IMG/VR virus record: IMGVR_UViG_3300030098_002707
Location: 1 to 36,737 of that record
DNA length: 36,737 nt
Strand: one strand, 5' to 3'
DNA from: a virus
In this document: in pieces, positions 24,697-31,404 of the stretch
Numbering within the stretch: the stretch's first letter is position 1
Layout: each line of letters starts with the position of its first letter
Position numbers and translations under genes: made by a program
The notes under the pieces: generated by a model
Seen by the model: only the letters and a program-made list of their open reading frames with translations
Told to the model about the DNA's origin: nothing
Database searches by the model: none

Positions 24697-25175
24697 AATA
24701 ATTCACTTCCCTCCTTAAATGGCAGGTAAGCATTTGTCCTTACGACACTTCCTCCATTTATTGTTTTTTGTGTTCTAGTATTCCTTACGTCAAAGTCAAA
24801 TAAAAAGTTCCCATGTTTATCTGTTATTTTCCAATACATTACTATTTCATCCTTTATTAAATATAAGAAACCAATATATGGAACTCGTAACATTTCTGAA
24901 AGTCGTTTACCATCCATGATCTTATCAAATGTCACAAGCCAAGAGCCAAAGTTTCGTAACTCCATCAGACTTAAATCTCTACATTTAGACTCGAAGATAC
25001 CTGACAGTTCATTGTTTTTTATAATAATACCATCTACCTTAGCATCTGTATTCTTATTCGTTTCTATCAACATTGAGTTTTTCTCATGGGTATTACACAT
25101 GCTGTTTCTAATCCTTTCTAGCATCTTTCTTTCGTACTCTAATGATTTTTGCCCTCTTTCAGTAAGAATATCCAT
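24693..25175 (-). CDS. PD-(D/E)XK superfamily nuclease
   Basis: A 160-residue protein. 'TDAKVDGIIIKNNELSGI' followed by 'FESKCRDL' gives D48 and E62-S-K64, the catalytic D...ExK arrangement of this fold. The C-terminal part is beta and helix, with 'PYIGFLYLIKDEIVMYWKIT' as the following strand. Size suggests a single-domain nuclease, like phage recombination or resolvase nucleases. It overlaps its neighbours (1 nt with the upstream gene, 4 nt downstream), so is made with the Cas4-like and resolvase-like proteins. The exact substrate cannot be given. Confidence 0.65.
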   Translation of the reverse strand: MDILTERGQKSLEYERKMLERIRNSMCNTHEKNSMLIETNKNTDAKVDGIIIKNNELSGIFESKCRDLSLMELRNFGSWLVTFDKIMDGKRLSEMLRVPYIGFLYLIKDEIVMYWKITDKHGNFLFDFDVRNTRTQKTINGGSVVRTNAYLPFKEGSELL

Positions 25176-25651
25176 TAGAATGGCACCGGTGACTTTTCAA
25201 CTAACTGTATGACCCTTGCTACAGAATAATGTATTTCAGAGTCTAAGTCATTCATGAATTTCTTAGTAAATACATCTATTAAAACCTTTGCATTTTTTAT
25301 GTCTGTCAAGTGAAGGTAGGGTAGTTGCCCACCCTTACCCTCTTCTCTTAGGAGTTGCATTATGGAAAGAAATTTTGCGAAACCCCAATTCTTTCCATGT
25401 TGATAAGAATGCCCTTCAACTTTCTTATATCTAAAAACCCCGTTGTCCTTTACGAAACACCCTTCAAATTCAGGATGTTCACCTACGTCCAGAAGATACT
25501 GAGGTTTGAAAACATCTGCCACGTACTTACCAAATTTCATGTTTTCAGACACCTCCATTCCTGTTATCACCGCAGTGTACCTACCAACTGGAACAGACCG
25601 CTTGAACTGACTGTCGTCAAAAGGATAAAACGCATCTCCAACATCAATCAT
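25175..25651 (-). CDS. Possible phage ssDNA-binding-type protein
   Basis: A 158-residue protein. 'FKRSVPVGRYTAVITGMEVS' then 'MKFGKYVADVFKPQYLLD' is the layout (Px-G-Y-x-A-x-I and FGKxxADxFxPxY) seen in DUF669-like or recombination-associated phage proteins that bind single-stranded DNA. The middle holds 'YQHGKNWGFAKFLSIMQLL'. It lies between nuclease genes, so an SSB-like partner role is likely, but this is an inference from fold layout and context. Confidence 0.45.
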   Translation of the reverse strand: MIDVGDAFYPFDDSQFKRSVPVGRYTAVITGMEVSENMKFGKYVADVFKPQYLLDVGEHPEFEGCFVKDNGVFRYKKVEGHSYQHGKNWGFAKFLSIMQLLREEGKGGQLPYLHLTDIKNAKVLIDVFTKKFMNDLDSEIHYSVARVIQLVEKSPVPF

Positions 25652-25653
25652 TT

Positions 25654-26100
25654 TTAGAAATGTTTCATTGTTGCTATCTTATCAAGACAAGCTTGTAAGT
25701 TATCAACGGTAATATTTCCCTGCTTTAATTGATATAAGACCTTATTCTTATCCTTTTGCCCTAGGGATTTTACTGCCTTATCAATAGTTGTCTTTACATA
25801 ATCCTCATCGGTCTCTTCTACTTTTTTACCTTCAAACGTATCAACGATGGCATCTATCAATTCTCCATTAGACAATGGCTTACCCTCCGGTTCCCCATCT
25901 TTTTTCTCACTCTCCTTCGACTGTTTTAATATATCCTTGATACCATCATATCCATGTATGATGAACTGAACCCATTTCTCCATCAGCCTCATGTTCTCCT
26001 CACTGAGTTCCATTCCGTTTCCAAAGGCTTCTACTGCAATACCATGCCGTATCTTACCTTCTGTTATTTTATCCCAATCGGGTTGTTTTTGATCGCTCAT
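25654..26100 (-). CDS. Unknown acidic protein of the recombination operon
   Basis: A 148-residue acidic protein. 'PDWDKITEGKIRHGIAVEAF' near the start is a block found in phage genes beside recombination proteins; a long acidic linker (residues ~63-95) follows, then a small helical domain ('KVLYQLKQGNITVDNLQACL'). Separated by two bases from the next gene and overlapping the previous one by 4 nt. Might be an adaptor that joins nuclease and SSB-like proteins. Confidence 0.5.
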   Translation of the reverse strand: MSDQKQPDWDKITEGKIRHGIAVEAFGNGMELSEENMRLMEKWVQFIIHGYDGIKDILKQSKESEKKDGEPEGKPLSNGELIDAIVDTFEGKKVEETDEDYVKTTIDKAVKSLGQKDKNKVLYQLKQGNITVDNLQACLDKIATMKHF

Positions 26101-26369
26101 TCTGATTCTCCTTTACTTTTTCTTTTAATGTCTTTTATTCTTGGAAGCCTAAAAGTATCTTTTTCATTTGGGTATATTCTATCTCTAAGCTTCACAGCTT
26201 TAAAACGAAGCTTATCTATCTCTTTTTCTAATGTGGTATTTATTGTCCTTTCAGCATCTGTAGGGTCTCTCAACATCAGTAATTCCATAGGAATATTTAC
26301 AGCACAAGCAATAAACAAATCCTCATACGTTCTAATTAATTTCTTTATTTCCTGATCTTTGTTCTTCAT
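26097..26369 (-). CDS. Small helical protein of the recombination operon
   Basis: A 90-residue, charged, mostly helical protein ('KEIDKLRFKAVKLRDRIYPN'), overlapping both neighbours by 4 nt (ATGA). The N terminus has 'LIRTYEDLFIACAVNIPMEL'. No motif. It directly follows the Cas4-like nuclease gene in the transcript. Confidence 0.55.
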   Translation of the reverse strand: MKNKDQEIKKLIRTYEDLFIACAVNIPMELLMLRDPTDAERTINTTLEKEIDKLRFKAVKLRDRIYPNEKDTFRLPRIKDIKRKSKGESE

Positions 26370-27094
26370 AAATCATCTCCTTTCTCTTTATATCCACCTC
26401 CACAAACCTGATAGAAGTTGCAGTACTTGGGATTACATTCCCATTTATACACTGGTGCAGTTCCAAGTTCGATAGGCGGATTACCTGTTTCAAATCTTTC
26501 GTTTACATCATACCAATATTCTTGTGCTCTTTTAATATATGATACTGGTATGACCTTTTCTCTCATTCTTGAATTATCCTTGTTATAGTATAATAACGCA
26601 AGTTTCTTTAGTTTGTTCCCATATTCTTTTTCATACCACCATCCATATGTTCCTAGCTGTAAATTATAATTTTCTGCCGCATGAGGGTCTGGGTTCCTAC
26701 CAAATAAAGTTCTCCACTTCCAAGCATTACAAGTTTTAATGTCGTATAACGCATTATCCTCAACAATGATCACATCAAAGAACCCACGAACATTCACATC
26801 CGGAAGTCTTATTTCTTTTTCTATCATTATTTGAGAGCCATTGCTATCTGCATAATCCCTAAGAGCATCTTGAATATCTTCGTGTACTAAGTCTCCCAAC
26901 CTAAACAATCTTAGTGTATCATCCCCTATTTCTCTTGGCTCTACGTTGGCAACGTGTTGGAAATAGTGTTTCCTCATGCACATCCCAGAAGAAGAAGCAT
27001 GGAACCATTTCTCATGCCCCTCATACCTCTTTTTCCTATGGGCCTCGTTACCCTTTCTTAACCATTGATGGTATATCTTTTCTATGTTTAACAT
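26366..27094 (-). CDS. Cas4-like / RecB-family nuclease with Fe-S cysteines
   Basis: Started at the ATG at 27094, where AAAAGG is six bases upstream; an in-frame ATG at 27100 has no room for a ribosome site. The 242 residues show, counting from the longer start, C41 in 'SSSGMCMRKHYF', H73 in 'GDLVHEDIQ', D109 in 'GFFDVIIV', D120-x-K122 in 'ALYDIKT', Q148 in 'YNLQLGTYGW', and three C-terminal cysteines, C222, C227 and C233. This is the Cas4/AddB-type PD-(D/E)XK layout with four cysteines for a 4Fe-4S cluster. It likely degrades or resects DNA ends in phage recombination. No CRISPR array is present. Confidence 0.8.
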   Translation of the reverse strand: MLNIEKIYHQWLRKGNEAHRKKRYEGHEKWFHASSSGMCMRKHYFQHVANVEPREIGDDTLRLFRLGDLVHEDIQDALRDYADSNGSQIMIEKEIRLPDVNVRGFFDVIIVEDNALYDIKTCNAWKWRTLFGRNPDPHAAENYNLQLGTYGWWYEKEYGNKLKKLALLYYNKDNSRMREKVIPVSYIKRAQEYWYDVNERFETGNPPIELGTAPVYKWECNPKYCNFYQVCGGGYKEKGDDL

Positions 27095-27207
27095 CCGCAT
27101 CCTTTTCCCGTGGGAGGAAGGGCAGGCCCCAGTGTAGTGTAGTTGTGGGTATGGCTGGAAACAAATGGAGCTTCAAAACCAACCAATGCCTGCCCTATCT
27201 TATTCAT
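27088..27207 (-). CDS. Possible 39-residue protein before the Cas4-like gene
   Basis: ATG at 27207 overlaps the stop of the preceding gene (TAATG), and the frame runs 39 codons to 27088, overlapping the start of the Cas4-like gene. The peptide starts 'MNKIGQALVGFEAPFVSSH' and ends 'GKGCGC'. Coupling geometry is like that of real genes here, but the peptide has no known relative, and the same stretch holds a long inverted repeat, so it may be only a leader. Confidence 0.35.
   Translation of the reverse strand: MNKIGQALVGFEAPFVSSHTHNYTTLGPALPPTGKGCGC
27119..27196 (-). repeat. 9-bp inverted repeat in leader of the Cas4-like gene
   Basis: AGGGCAGGC at 27119-27127 and its complement GCCTGCCCT at 27188-27196 could close a 60-nt loop just upstream of the Cas4-like start codon. 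The GC-rich arms stand out in an AT-rich region. It could control access to the nuclease gene's ribosome site or mark a processing site. Confidence 0.45.
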
Positions 27208-27407
27208 TAATTATTATACTCTAATACGCTTTTATCTTTAGAGAATAGCGTAATCTCAATAGTTTCACCGGAAACTGTCTTGACATGCATTGTCTTAAAG
27301 TATTTATTATGGGGGTTTATAGAGTCTAACTTGGTAGTCTCTTCTATCTTAACAGATTCTACTTCATGTATGTTAACTTCTTGACCGATTCCTAATTGTA
27401 AGTTCAT
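27207..27407 (-). CDS. Small beta-rich protein
   Basis: A 66-residue protein with alternating strands ('VESVKIEETTKLDSI', 'MHVKTVSGETIEITLFS') and no cysteines. AAAGGAA precedes its ATG. It overlaps the preceding gene by 35 nt and the following short ORF by one base. The small beta fold is suggestive of a DNA-mimic or binding adaptor, but no family is recognised. Confidence 0.5.
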   Translation of the reverse strand: MNLQLGIGQEVNIHEVESVKIEETTKLDSINPHNKYFKTMHVKTVSGETIEITLFSKDKSVLEYNN

Positions 27408-27615
27408 GTTGTTCCTTTCTTTGTTGTTCTTCTGCCCACTTGTCTAACTCAGTAAGCTCTTCTGCTTCTGCCCTTTGAACGTGTTCAAGTGCACGTTTAA
27501 GGCCTAATATCTCAGCAAAGTAATAATCGTTAGATGGTGTATCACTCCACTGCTTCTCCACTTTCTTTATCTCCTTATTTATCTTGTATTTTAATTTGCT
27601 CAACACCGTGAACAT
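27373..27615 (-). CDS. Small helical protein under promoter P7
   Basis: An 80-residue charged, helical protein ('IKKVEKQWSDTPSNDYYFAE', 'RAEAEELTELDKWAEEQQRK'). AAGGAG lies 7 bases upstream of ATG 27615, and a GGAAC-type promoter lies 27-57 bases upstream. It overlaps the next gene by 35 nt. First gene of a short operon that could also feed the Cas4-like genes. Function unknown. Confidence 0.55.
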   Translation of the reverse strand: MFTVLSKLKYKINKEIKKVEKQWSDTPSNDYYFAEILGLKRALEHVQRAEAEELTELDKWAEEQQRKEQHELTIRNRSRS

Positions 27616-27641
27616 TGCTTCTCTCCTTACTTGTTGTTTTC

Positions 27642-27672
27642 ATTATACGCCTCATTAGTTTATTTGTTCCCT
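27642..27672 (-). promoter_or_regulatory. Phage promoter P7 (GGAAC-type)
   Basis: On the minus strand AGGGAAC (27672-27666) is followed by TATAAT (27647-27642), the first base of each box 25 bases apart. A G directly precedes TATAAT. It lies over the end of the HNH gene and before the 27615 start. It is the most divergent upstream box of the set. Confidence 0.6.
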
Positions 27673-28155
27673 CTTTTTTTTATATTTTTCTATAGCCTCT
27701 CTTGAGTACTTCTTATAGTTAAATTGTTTATGGGTCTTTATCTGGTGACAATTTCTACATCTTATCTTACACTTATCTATTTCTTTCTTGATCGTGTCCC
27801 ACTTATATCCATTGCGTACAAGAGAGCCTACTCCTTCAGAGCGGTTACGTATTCTTTTCTTTACCCCTTTTACATGGTCAAATTCCAAAACTCTATGGTC
27901 GTTATTACCACAGTCAACACATCCATGAATAAAATATTCAAATAATATCTTTTCATAGTGTATCTTGTTTAACCGGTCTCTTCTTTCTCTCATTGTCTTT
28001 AATCTGCTTTTTCTATTTTTTACATACCAATTATTATTGTGATAACTCTTTTGACATTTCTTACACGAGTATTGTTTCTTATCCTTCTTAGAGTTGTTAG
28101 CATAGAACTCCCTGAGAGGTTTTTTTCTTTTGCATGTGGCACACTTCTTTGGCAT
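27655..28155 (-). CDS. HNH homing-type endonuclease
   Basis: A 166-residue protein. N-terminal zinc ribbon: 'CATCKRKKPLREFYAN' and 'CKKCQKSYHNN'. The HNH core is 'CVDCGNNDHRVLEFDHVKG' with 'CKIRCRNCHQIKTH', giving two CxxC metal pairs plus the EFDH and NCH parts of the HNH site. Freestanding HNH genes in phages usually act as mobile homing endonucleases. No Shine-Dalgarno is seen before its ATG, unlike its neighbours, which fits an insertion. Its C-terminal end overlaps promoter P7. Confidence 0.8.
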   Translation of the reverse strand: MPKKCATCKRKKPLREFYANNSKKDKKQYSCKKCQKSYHNNNWYVKNRKSRLKTMRERRDRLNKIHYEKILFEYFIHGCVDCGNNDHRVLEFDHVKGVKKRIRNRSEGVGSLVRNGYKWDTIKKEIDKCKIRCRNCHQIKTHKQFNYKKYSREAIEKYKKKREQIN

Positions 28156-28180
28156 ACACTACGCTGTAAGTTACTAATTA

Positions 28181-28816
28181 TCAACACTTAATACCACTGA
28201 AATTTTTTACGACTTCCTGACATAATTCAACTGGTAGTATCCCTCTTTCATAAGAACCTTTTAATCCTTGCGTACCAGTTCTACTACCCCTCGGTGCTCT
28301 TTCGTGATGACAGTCTGGGTTTCCGTTCTTACACATCTCTCTTGGAATCCATGATTCATCATTTGTCCATATGTCGGTGGGTTTCATGCGAATATCACCG
28401 TACTTACAAAAAGAAATAGTATTCCTAATTGGAAGGTCTTTGACGACTGGTAATTTTCTCAGAAGTCCTCTAGGGTTTTCAAGATACCAAAAGTCAGGTT
28501 GGAAATACTCCATTATCTCCAATGTTTTTTTTACCAGAGCTAAACCAATATATGCCTTAGATGTTTTTGGTATGTAAGCCCTATGTCCACCTTGCCAATG
28601 ATAACCAATGGAGGCCACACTAAAAGTAGTACAAGGCGGTGAGGCCCACACCACATCAGGCTTAAAGGGAATCTTTTGCGGAGTCACATATAGTAGGTCT
28701 TCTACCATGTTAATCCCTTTGTTGTCCACGATGTCAATGGTGTAGGTCTCGTGCCCGTGCTCCTTGGCTGTTCTTGAAAAAGTACAAGACCCTGCAAATA
28801 ACTCCAAGACCTTCAT
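28181..28816 (-). CDS. DNA cytosine-5 methyltransferase (1)
   Basis: Started at ATG 28816 (TAATG overlap) for 211 residues; an upstream extension to 28966 would only read the preceding gene in another frame. Motif I 'VLELFAGSCTFSR' (SAM binding), motif IV 'WASPPCTTFS' with catalytic Cys62, and 'YLENPRGLLR' (ENV-type motif VI, Glu113). A C-terminal target-recognition part is short. Such enzymes protect phage DNA from host restriction. Whole length is small for a C5 MTase but motifs are intact. Confidence 0.85.
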   Translation of the reverse strand: MKVLELFAGSCTFSRTAKEHGHETYTIDIVDNKGINMVEDLLYVTPQKIPFKPDVVWASPPCTTFSVASIGYHWQGGHRAYIPKTSKAYIGLALVKKTLEIMEYFQPDFWYLENPRGLLRKLPVVKDLPIRNTISFCKYGDIRMKPTDIWTNDESWIPREMCKNGNPDCHHERAPRGSRTGTQGLKGSYERGILPVELCQEVVKNFSGIKC

Positions 28817-29046
28817 TACTTCTCTTCCTCTAGGGTCATCAATTCCTTTGCGAAGTGTATGGCATCTATCATGAATGAGTAAGGATATAAACCCCTCTCC
28901 TCTTCGTTCATCCAGTTCGTCTTTAAGAGTATGTCTTGAGCAAACTTTTCTCCATTTACATAACACTTAACTGCCAAGCATTTTCTATGCTTTCCAGAAG
29001 CCAAGTCTTCTTCTCTTATTAGTTCGTACCTTCTTTCTGTTTTCAT
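28816..29046 (-). CDS. Small protein before the methyltransferase
   Basis: A 76-residue acidic protein, with 'ASGKHRKCLAVKCYVNGEKF' then 'FMIDAIHFAKELM', a small alpha/beta layout. GGGAGGT is a strong ribosome site before its ATG. It ends in a TAATG overlap with the methyltransferase gene, so the two are coupled. No known family; perhaps an adaptor or inhibitor. Confidence 0.55.
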   Translation of the reverse strand: MKTERRYELIREEDLASGKHRKCLAVKCYVNGEKFAQDILLKTNWMNEEERGLYPYSFMIDAIHFAKELMTLEEEK

Positions 29047-29068
29047 TTGTTACCTCCCTTTAAATTTC

Positions 29069-29139
29069 TGGCTCAACATTTTTTGTTTTATGATTTCATG
29101 TCAATATTTGAAATTCTAACAAAGTAACTTGTTGAGCCA
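29069..29139 (-). repeat. 10-bp inverted repeat around the 45-residue ORF end
   Basis: TGGCTCAACA at 29069-29078 is the exact complement of TGTTGAGCCA at 29130-29139, with 51 bases between. Each copy is followed on the plus strand by a run of Ts. One arm lies inside the end region of the small ORF, the other in the leader of the next gene. A hairpin or protein site are both possible. Confidence 0.5.
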
Positions 29140-29225
29140 TTTTTTGTGTGCCGTTTCTTATTATAATGCTCACCATCATATAGGTTAGGTGCTTTGTTCA
29201 ATATACTTTCTAGCTGTTCATTCAT
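29088..29225 (-). CDS. Small protein (45 residues)
   Basis: ATG at 29225 overlaps the preceding stop (TAATG), giving a 45-residue protein with 'LESILNKAPNLYDGEHYNKK' and 'SYFVRISNIDMKS'. Part of its reading frame uses a 19-base copy of the -10/leader region of promoter P1, so the gene end may have been shaped by a duplication. Weak case on sequence alone, supported by overlap. Confidence 0.45.
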   Translation of the reverse strand: MNEQLESILNKAPNLYDGEHYNKKRHTKNGSTSYFVRISNIDMKS

Positions 29226-29605
29226 TAGTTGCTCCTTTTTAAAAGTCTATCTAGTTCAGCTTGATACTTCTTAGGCACTTTCCAACCATAGTGATCCGAA
29301 GGTAAAATCTTTCCAGTTCCATTTTCTATCTGAGCATAATCACAATCCCAATCATCATGTCTTGAGCTCCATCTCCAAACCTTCATTTCTAAATTCCCAA
29401 AAGCATCTTTACCATTATCAAATACTTCATTAAGATTAACCTCGGTAAACTTTCTCTCCTTTGCAAAAGGAACATCTTTACCAAAGCGGTTAAATAAATG
29501 TTTCAACTCATCAGCAAACTCTGGATCAGAATCTTCGTAGTAACCATCTTTATCCATTGAATACCAAAGGATGCTCCATTCATAAGCTCTTCTTTCTTGT
29601 TTCAT
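29225..29605 (-). CDS. Unknown protein under promoter P1 (126 residues)
   Basis: Start moved to ATG 29605, where AAAGGAG is seven bases upstream; an in-frame extension to 29641 runs into the promoter leader. Trp- and Tyr-rich ('YEWSILWYSMDKDGYYED', 'MKVWRWSSRHDDWDCDYAQI') and acidic. The aromatic and acidic content may mean a compact binding domain. Directly behind promoter P1. No family recognised. Confidence 0.6.
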   Translation of the reverse strand: MKQERRAYEWSILWYSMDKDGYYEDSDPEFADELKHLFNRFGKDVPFAKERKFTEVNLNEVFDNGKDAFGNLEMKVWRWSSRHDDWDCDYAQIENGTGKILPSDHYGWKVPKKYQAELDRLLKRSN

Positions 29606-29661
29606 TACACATCTCCTTTTTTTATGTTTTTGTTTTGGCATTTTTATTTGTGCCGTTTCTT

Positions 29662-29692
29662 ATTATACGCTCCAAGTTTCAAAAAGTTCCAA
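29662..29692 (-). promoter_or_regulatory. Phage promoter P1 (GGAAC-type)
   Basis: TTGGAAC (29692-29686) then TATAAT (29667-29662), with the same spacing as the other copies, followed by AAGAAACGGCAC. The upstream side is A/T-rich. The sequence from the -10 box onward is duplicated at 29147-29165. Confidence 0.75.
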
Positions 29693-29693
29693 A

Positions 29694-30293
29694 TTAATTT
29701 TTCTCGACTAATTCAATTATGTACTTTCCAATCTTGGGATCTACACTATTTCTAATTATCTGATCTTTTCTATGTTTTGTCTTAAATCCTCTAAGGTCAA
29801 ACACTCCAGTAACAGAAGAACCTCTTTGATTATGAGTTAGTTCATCCTTCATCTCTCTGTAAGGGATGGGAAAATTTGACCATATTAAATGTCTTCCCAG
29901 TTTTTGAGTAGGTTTTACAATGGGTTCGTAGTAAGGCTTTACATTTTCCACAACCCACTTTATATTGGTATTCTTGGTAAAGTTCTGTAAAAAGATTATT
30001 TCTGCCCATAACTGCATGTCTGGCATGATCGCATCGTAACTTCCAGATTTACTAGCCATCATCCTAACCTTTGAATGTGACTGGCATGGAGGACTGCTCC
30101 AAATCATGTCAAAACCTCTCCAATTCCTTGCTAAATAATCATGGGCATCTCCTACCACCATTTCATCATCAGGGAAGAAAGTAGAGTATATTTCTGCAAT
30201 CTCTTGGTTGTTCTCTACGGCTACCACCTCGTGAGAATCAGACCAATCCTTACGATTTCCACCAATTCCAGAATATAAATTCAGTATTTTCAT
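29694..30293 (-). CDS. DNA cytosine-5 methyltransferase (2)
   Basis: A 199-residue protein with motif I 'ILNLYSGIGGNRKDW', motif IV 'IWSSPPCQSHS' (catalytic Cys70), and 'KWVVENVKPYY' (motif VI, Glu116), plus 'LTHNQRGSSVTG' near motif VIII. It is shorter than bacterial Dcm enzymes but has the full catalytic set. Its ATG directly follows the preceding stop. It differs clearly from the enzyme at 28181, so the phage may protect two sequence contexts. Confidence 0.85.
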   Translation of the reverse strand: MKILNLYSGIGGNRKDWSDSHEVVAVENNQEIAEIYSTFFPDDEMVVGDAHDYLARNWRGFDMIWSSPPCQSHSKVRMMASKSGSYDAIMPDMQLWAEIIFLQNFTKNTNIKWVVENVKPYYEPIVKPTQKLGRHLIWSNFPIPYREMKDELTHNQRGSSVTGVFDLRGFKTKHRKDQIIRNSVDPKIGKYIIELVEKN

Positions 30294-30587
30294 TCATTCT
30301 TCCTCTTGATTAAAATGATATACTTCTACATGGGTATTGCAGTCGTAGTTAGAACAAGTAAAATTGGATGCGATACCTTCCTTGTCCTCGTCTAGCATGA
30401 CTTCTTGTATGTCGTGGTCTCCACCCCAGATCAACTCAGAGTCACAATGCCAACACCTAAACCTTTGTAAGTCATTCGGATCGTGTGATGCAATCAATCT
30501 CTGTAATCTTTTTATCTTCTCTTCTCTTCGTTCCACCATTTGTTCATACTTTAAAACTTCCAACTGCAATGCCATGTAATCTTTCAC
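30294..30587 (-). CDS. Zinc-finger phage protein (97 residues)
   Basis: GTG at 30587 gives a GTGA overlap with the preceding membrane-protein stop, and GGAG lies six bases upstream; the longer ATG frame to 30692 would overlap that gene almost fully. After a coiled-coil ('KYEQMVERREEKIKRLQR') comes 'CWHCDSELIWGGDHD' and 'FTCSNYDCNTHVEVY', a CxxC...C-x4-C pattern common in phage zinc-ribbon proteins. Function unknown; nucleic acid contact possible. Confidence 0.65.
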   Translation of the reverse strand: MKDYMALQLEVLKYEQMVERREEKIKRLQRLIASHDPNDLQRFRCWHCDSELIWGGDHDIQEVMLDEDKEGIASNFTCSNYDCNTHVEVYHFNQEEE

Positions 30588-30715
30588 TTCCCTCTCCAGT
30601 CCTGTATCGTATAGATGATCATCGTAAAAACAAAAACCACCATTGTCAAGGCAACCAATCCCATTGAAACAATGAAAAAATTTATTGCCCATTCAGCTAT
30701 GTCAATTAATATCAT
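30584..30715 (-). CDS. Small membrane protein (43 residues)
   Basis: ATG at 30715 overlaps the preceding stop (ATGA) behind a strong GAGGAGG. The protein has one long membrane segment ('FFIVSMGLVALTMVVFVFTM') and a short C-terminal tail ending 'QDWRGK'. Its TGA overlaps the GTG of the next gene. With the membrane protein at 30712 it forms a pair of coupled small membrane genes. Possible roles include envelope interference, but nothing specific. Confidence 0.65.
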   Translation of the reverse strand: MILIDIAEWAINFFIVSMGLVALTMVVFVFTMIIYTIQDWRGK

Positions 30716-30951
30716 TCCTCCTCCTCATAAGACTCGATCATGTCTTGTATCTCAGGGTTATCATCAGACATTATGTATAGAGAGGCCATGACGATGTCTT
30801 GTTTTTCCTCTACCTTTTGTAAATGTACTCTCATCTTTACATTAGTATAGATGAAAGTAATGCAAGTGATTGCAAATACAACCATCATTAACCACCAAGC
30901 ATTCTTCTCGTCCATCGTAAACATTTCCCAAGTATAATATAACATTTCCAT
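30712..30951 (-). CDS. Small membrane protein (79 residues)
   Basis: Start placed at ATG 30951 (TAATG overlap, GGAGG upstream), not the upstream in-frame ATG at 30987. It has one membrane segment ('NAWWLMMVVFAITCITFIYT') and then a charged cytosolic helix that ends in a run of Glu. Coupled to the second small membrane gene at 30584. Function unknown. Confidence 0.6.
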   Translation of the reverse strand: MEMLYYTWEMFTMDEKNAWWLMMVVFAITCITFIYTNVKMRVHLQKVEEKQDIVMASLYIMSDDNPEIQDMIESYEEEE

Positions 30952-31127
30952 TACTCCTCCACCTGCTTTGCTCGTTTCAAGAACCAAGACTCTACAAGGT
31001 CAACCATTAACTGAGTATTTATCCCATGTTCTTCCATGATCATTTCCAACTCACGATCTACTGCTTCGTCTAAGTCAGGAAACACCAACTCTGCTAATTT
31101 GTCAAATACTAATTCGTTCTCGTTCAT
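30951..31127 (-). CDS. Small acidic helical protein (58 residues)
   Basis: Start placed at ATG 31127, with AAAGGAG upstream and an ATGA overlap with the preceding gene; the upstream ATG at 31169 lies inside that gene. Acidic and helical ('AELVFPDLDEAVDRELEMIM'). Stop overlaps the next ATG. No family. Confidence 0.55.
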   Translation of the reverse strand: MNENELVFDKLAELVFPDLDEAVDRELEMIMEEHGINTQLMVDLVESWFLKRAKQVEE

Positions 31128-31312
31128 TTTTTTCTCCTTTGTTGTTTGTTGTTTTTTTCTAACCACCATCCGTTTTCGTGGCGACTAAGGAACTCATTCC
31201 TATCCTTGAGGTACTTCTTGTTCTGTAACACGTCTCCTTGTCCATATATCCATTCCCTTAACATTCTTTCCTTGTTTCTCTTCGTTATTTCCTCTTGTTC
31301 CTTACTGCTCAT
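31124..31312 (-). CDS. Small basic protein (62 residues)
   Basis: A 62-residue, very polar and basic protein ('KEQEEITKRNKERMLREWIY', ending 'NNKQQRRKK'). ATGA overlaps at both ends couple it to its neighbours. Basic end could bind nucleic acid. Unknown. Confidence 0.5.
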   Translation of the reverse strand: MSSKEQEEITKRNKERMLREWIYGQGDVLQNKKYLKDRNEFLSRHENGWWLEKNNKQQRRKK

Positions 31313-31404
31313 TTTTTTACTCTTCTCTTGTACTTCCTCTTTCTCTTTGGTTTTACGACCTTTGGTTCTTCTCCAAGAATTATCCTAGAGATCAACTCTG
31401 TCAT
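31309..31404 (-). CDS. Very small basic protein (31 residues)
   Basis: ATG at 31404, inside the end of the preceding gene, opens a 31-codon frame whose TGA overlaps the next ATG (ATGA). It starts 'MTELISRIILGEEPKVV' and has a strongly basic Lys/Arg end. It fills the only gap between two coupled genes, which supports it, though the length is small. Confidence 0.4.
   Translation of the reverse strand: MTELISRIILGEEPKVVKPKRKRKYKRRVKK

Noticed and set aside
27213-27218. Another GGAAC-type promoter at a TATAAT
   Set aside because: The box is in the end of the 27207-27407 coding region and no GGAAC box lies at the fixed distance.
28817-28966. N-terminal extension of the first methyltransferase
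   Set aside because: It reads the preceding gene in another frame; the MTase motif I begins right at the ATG with a TAATG overlap.
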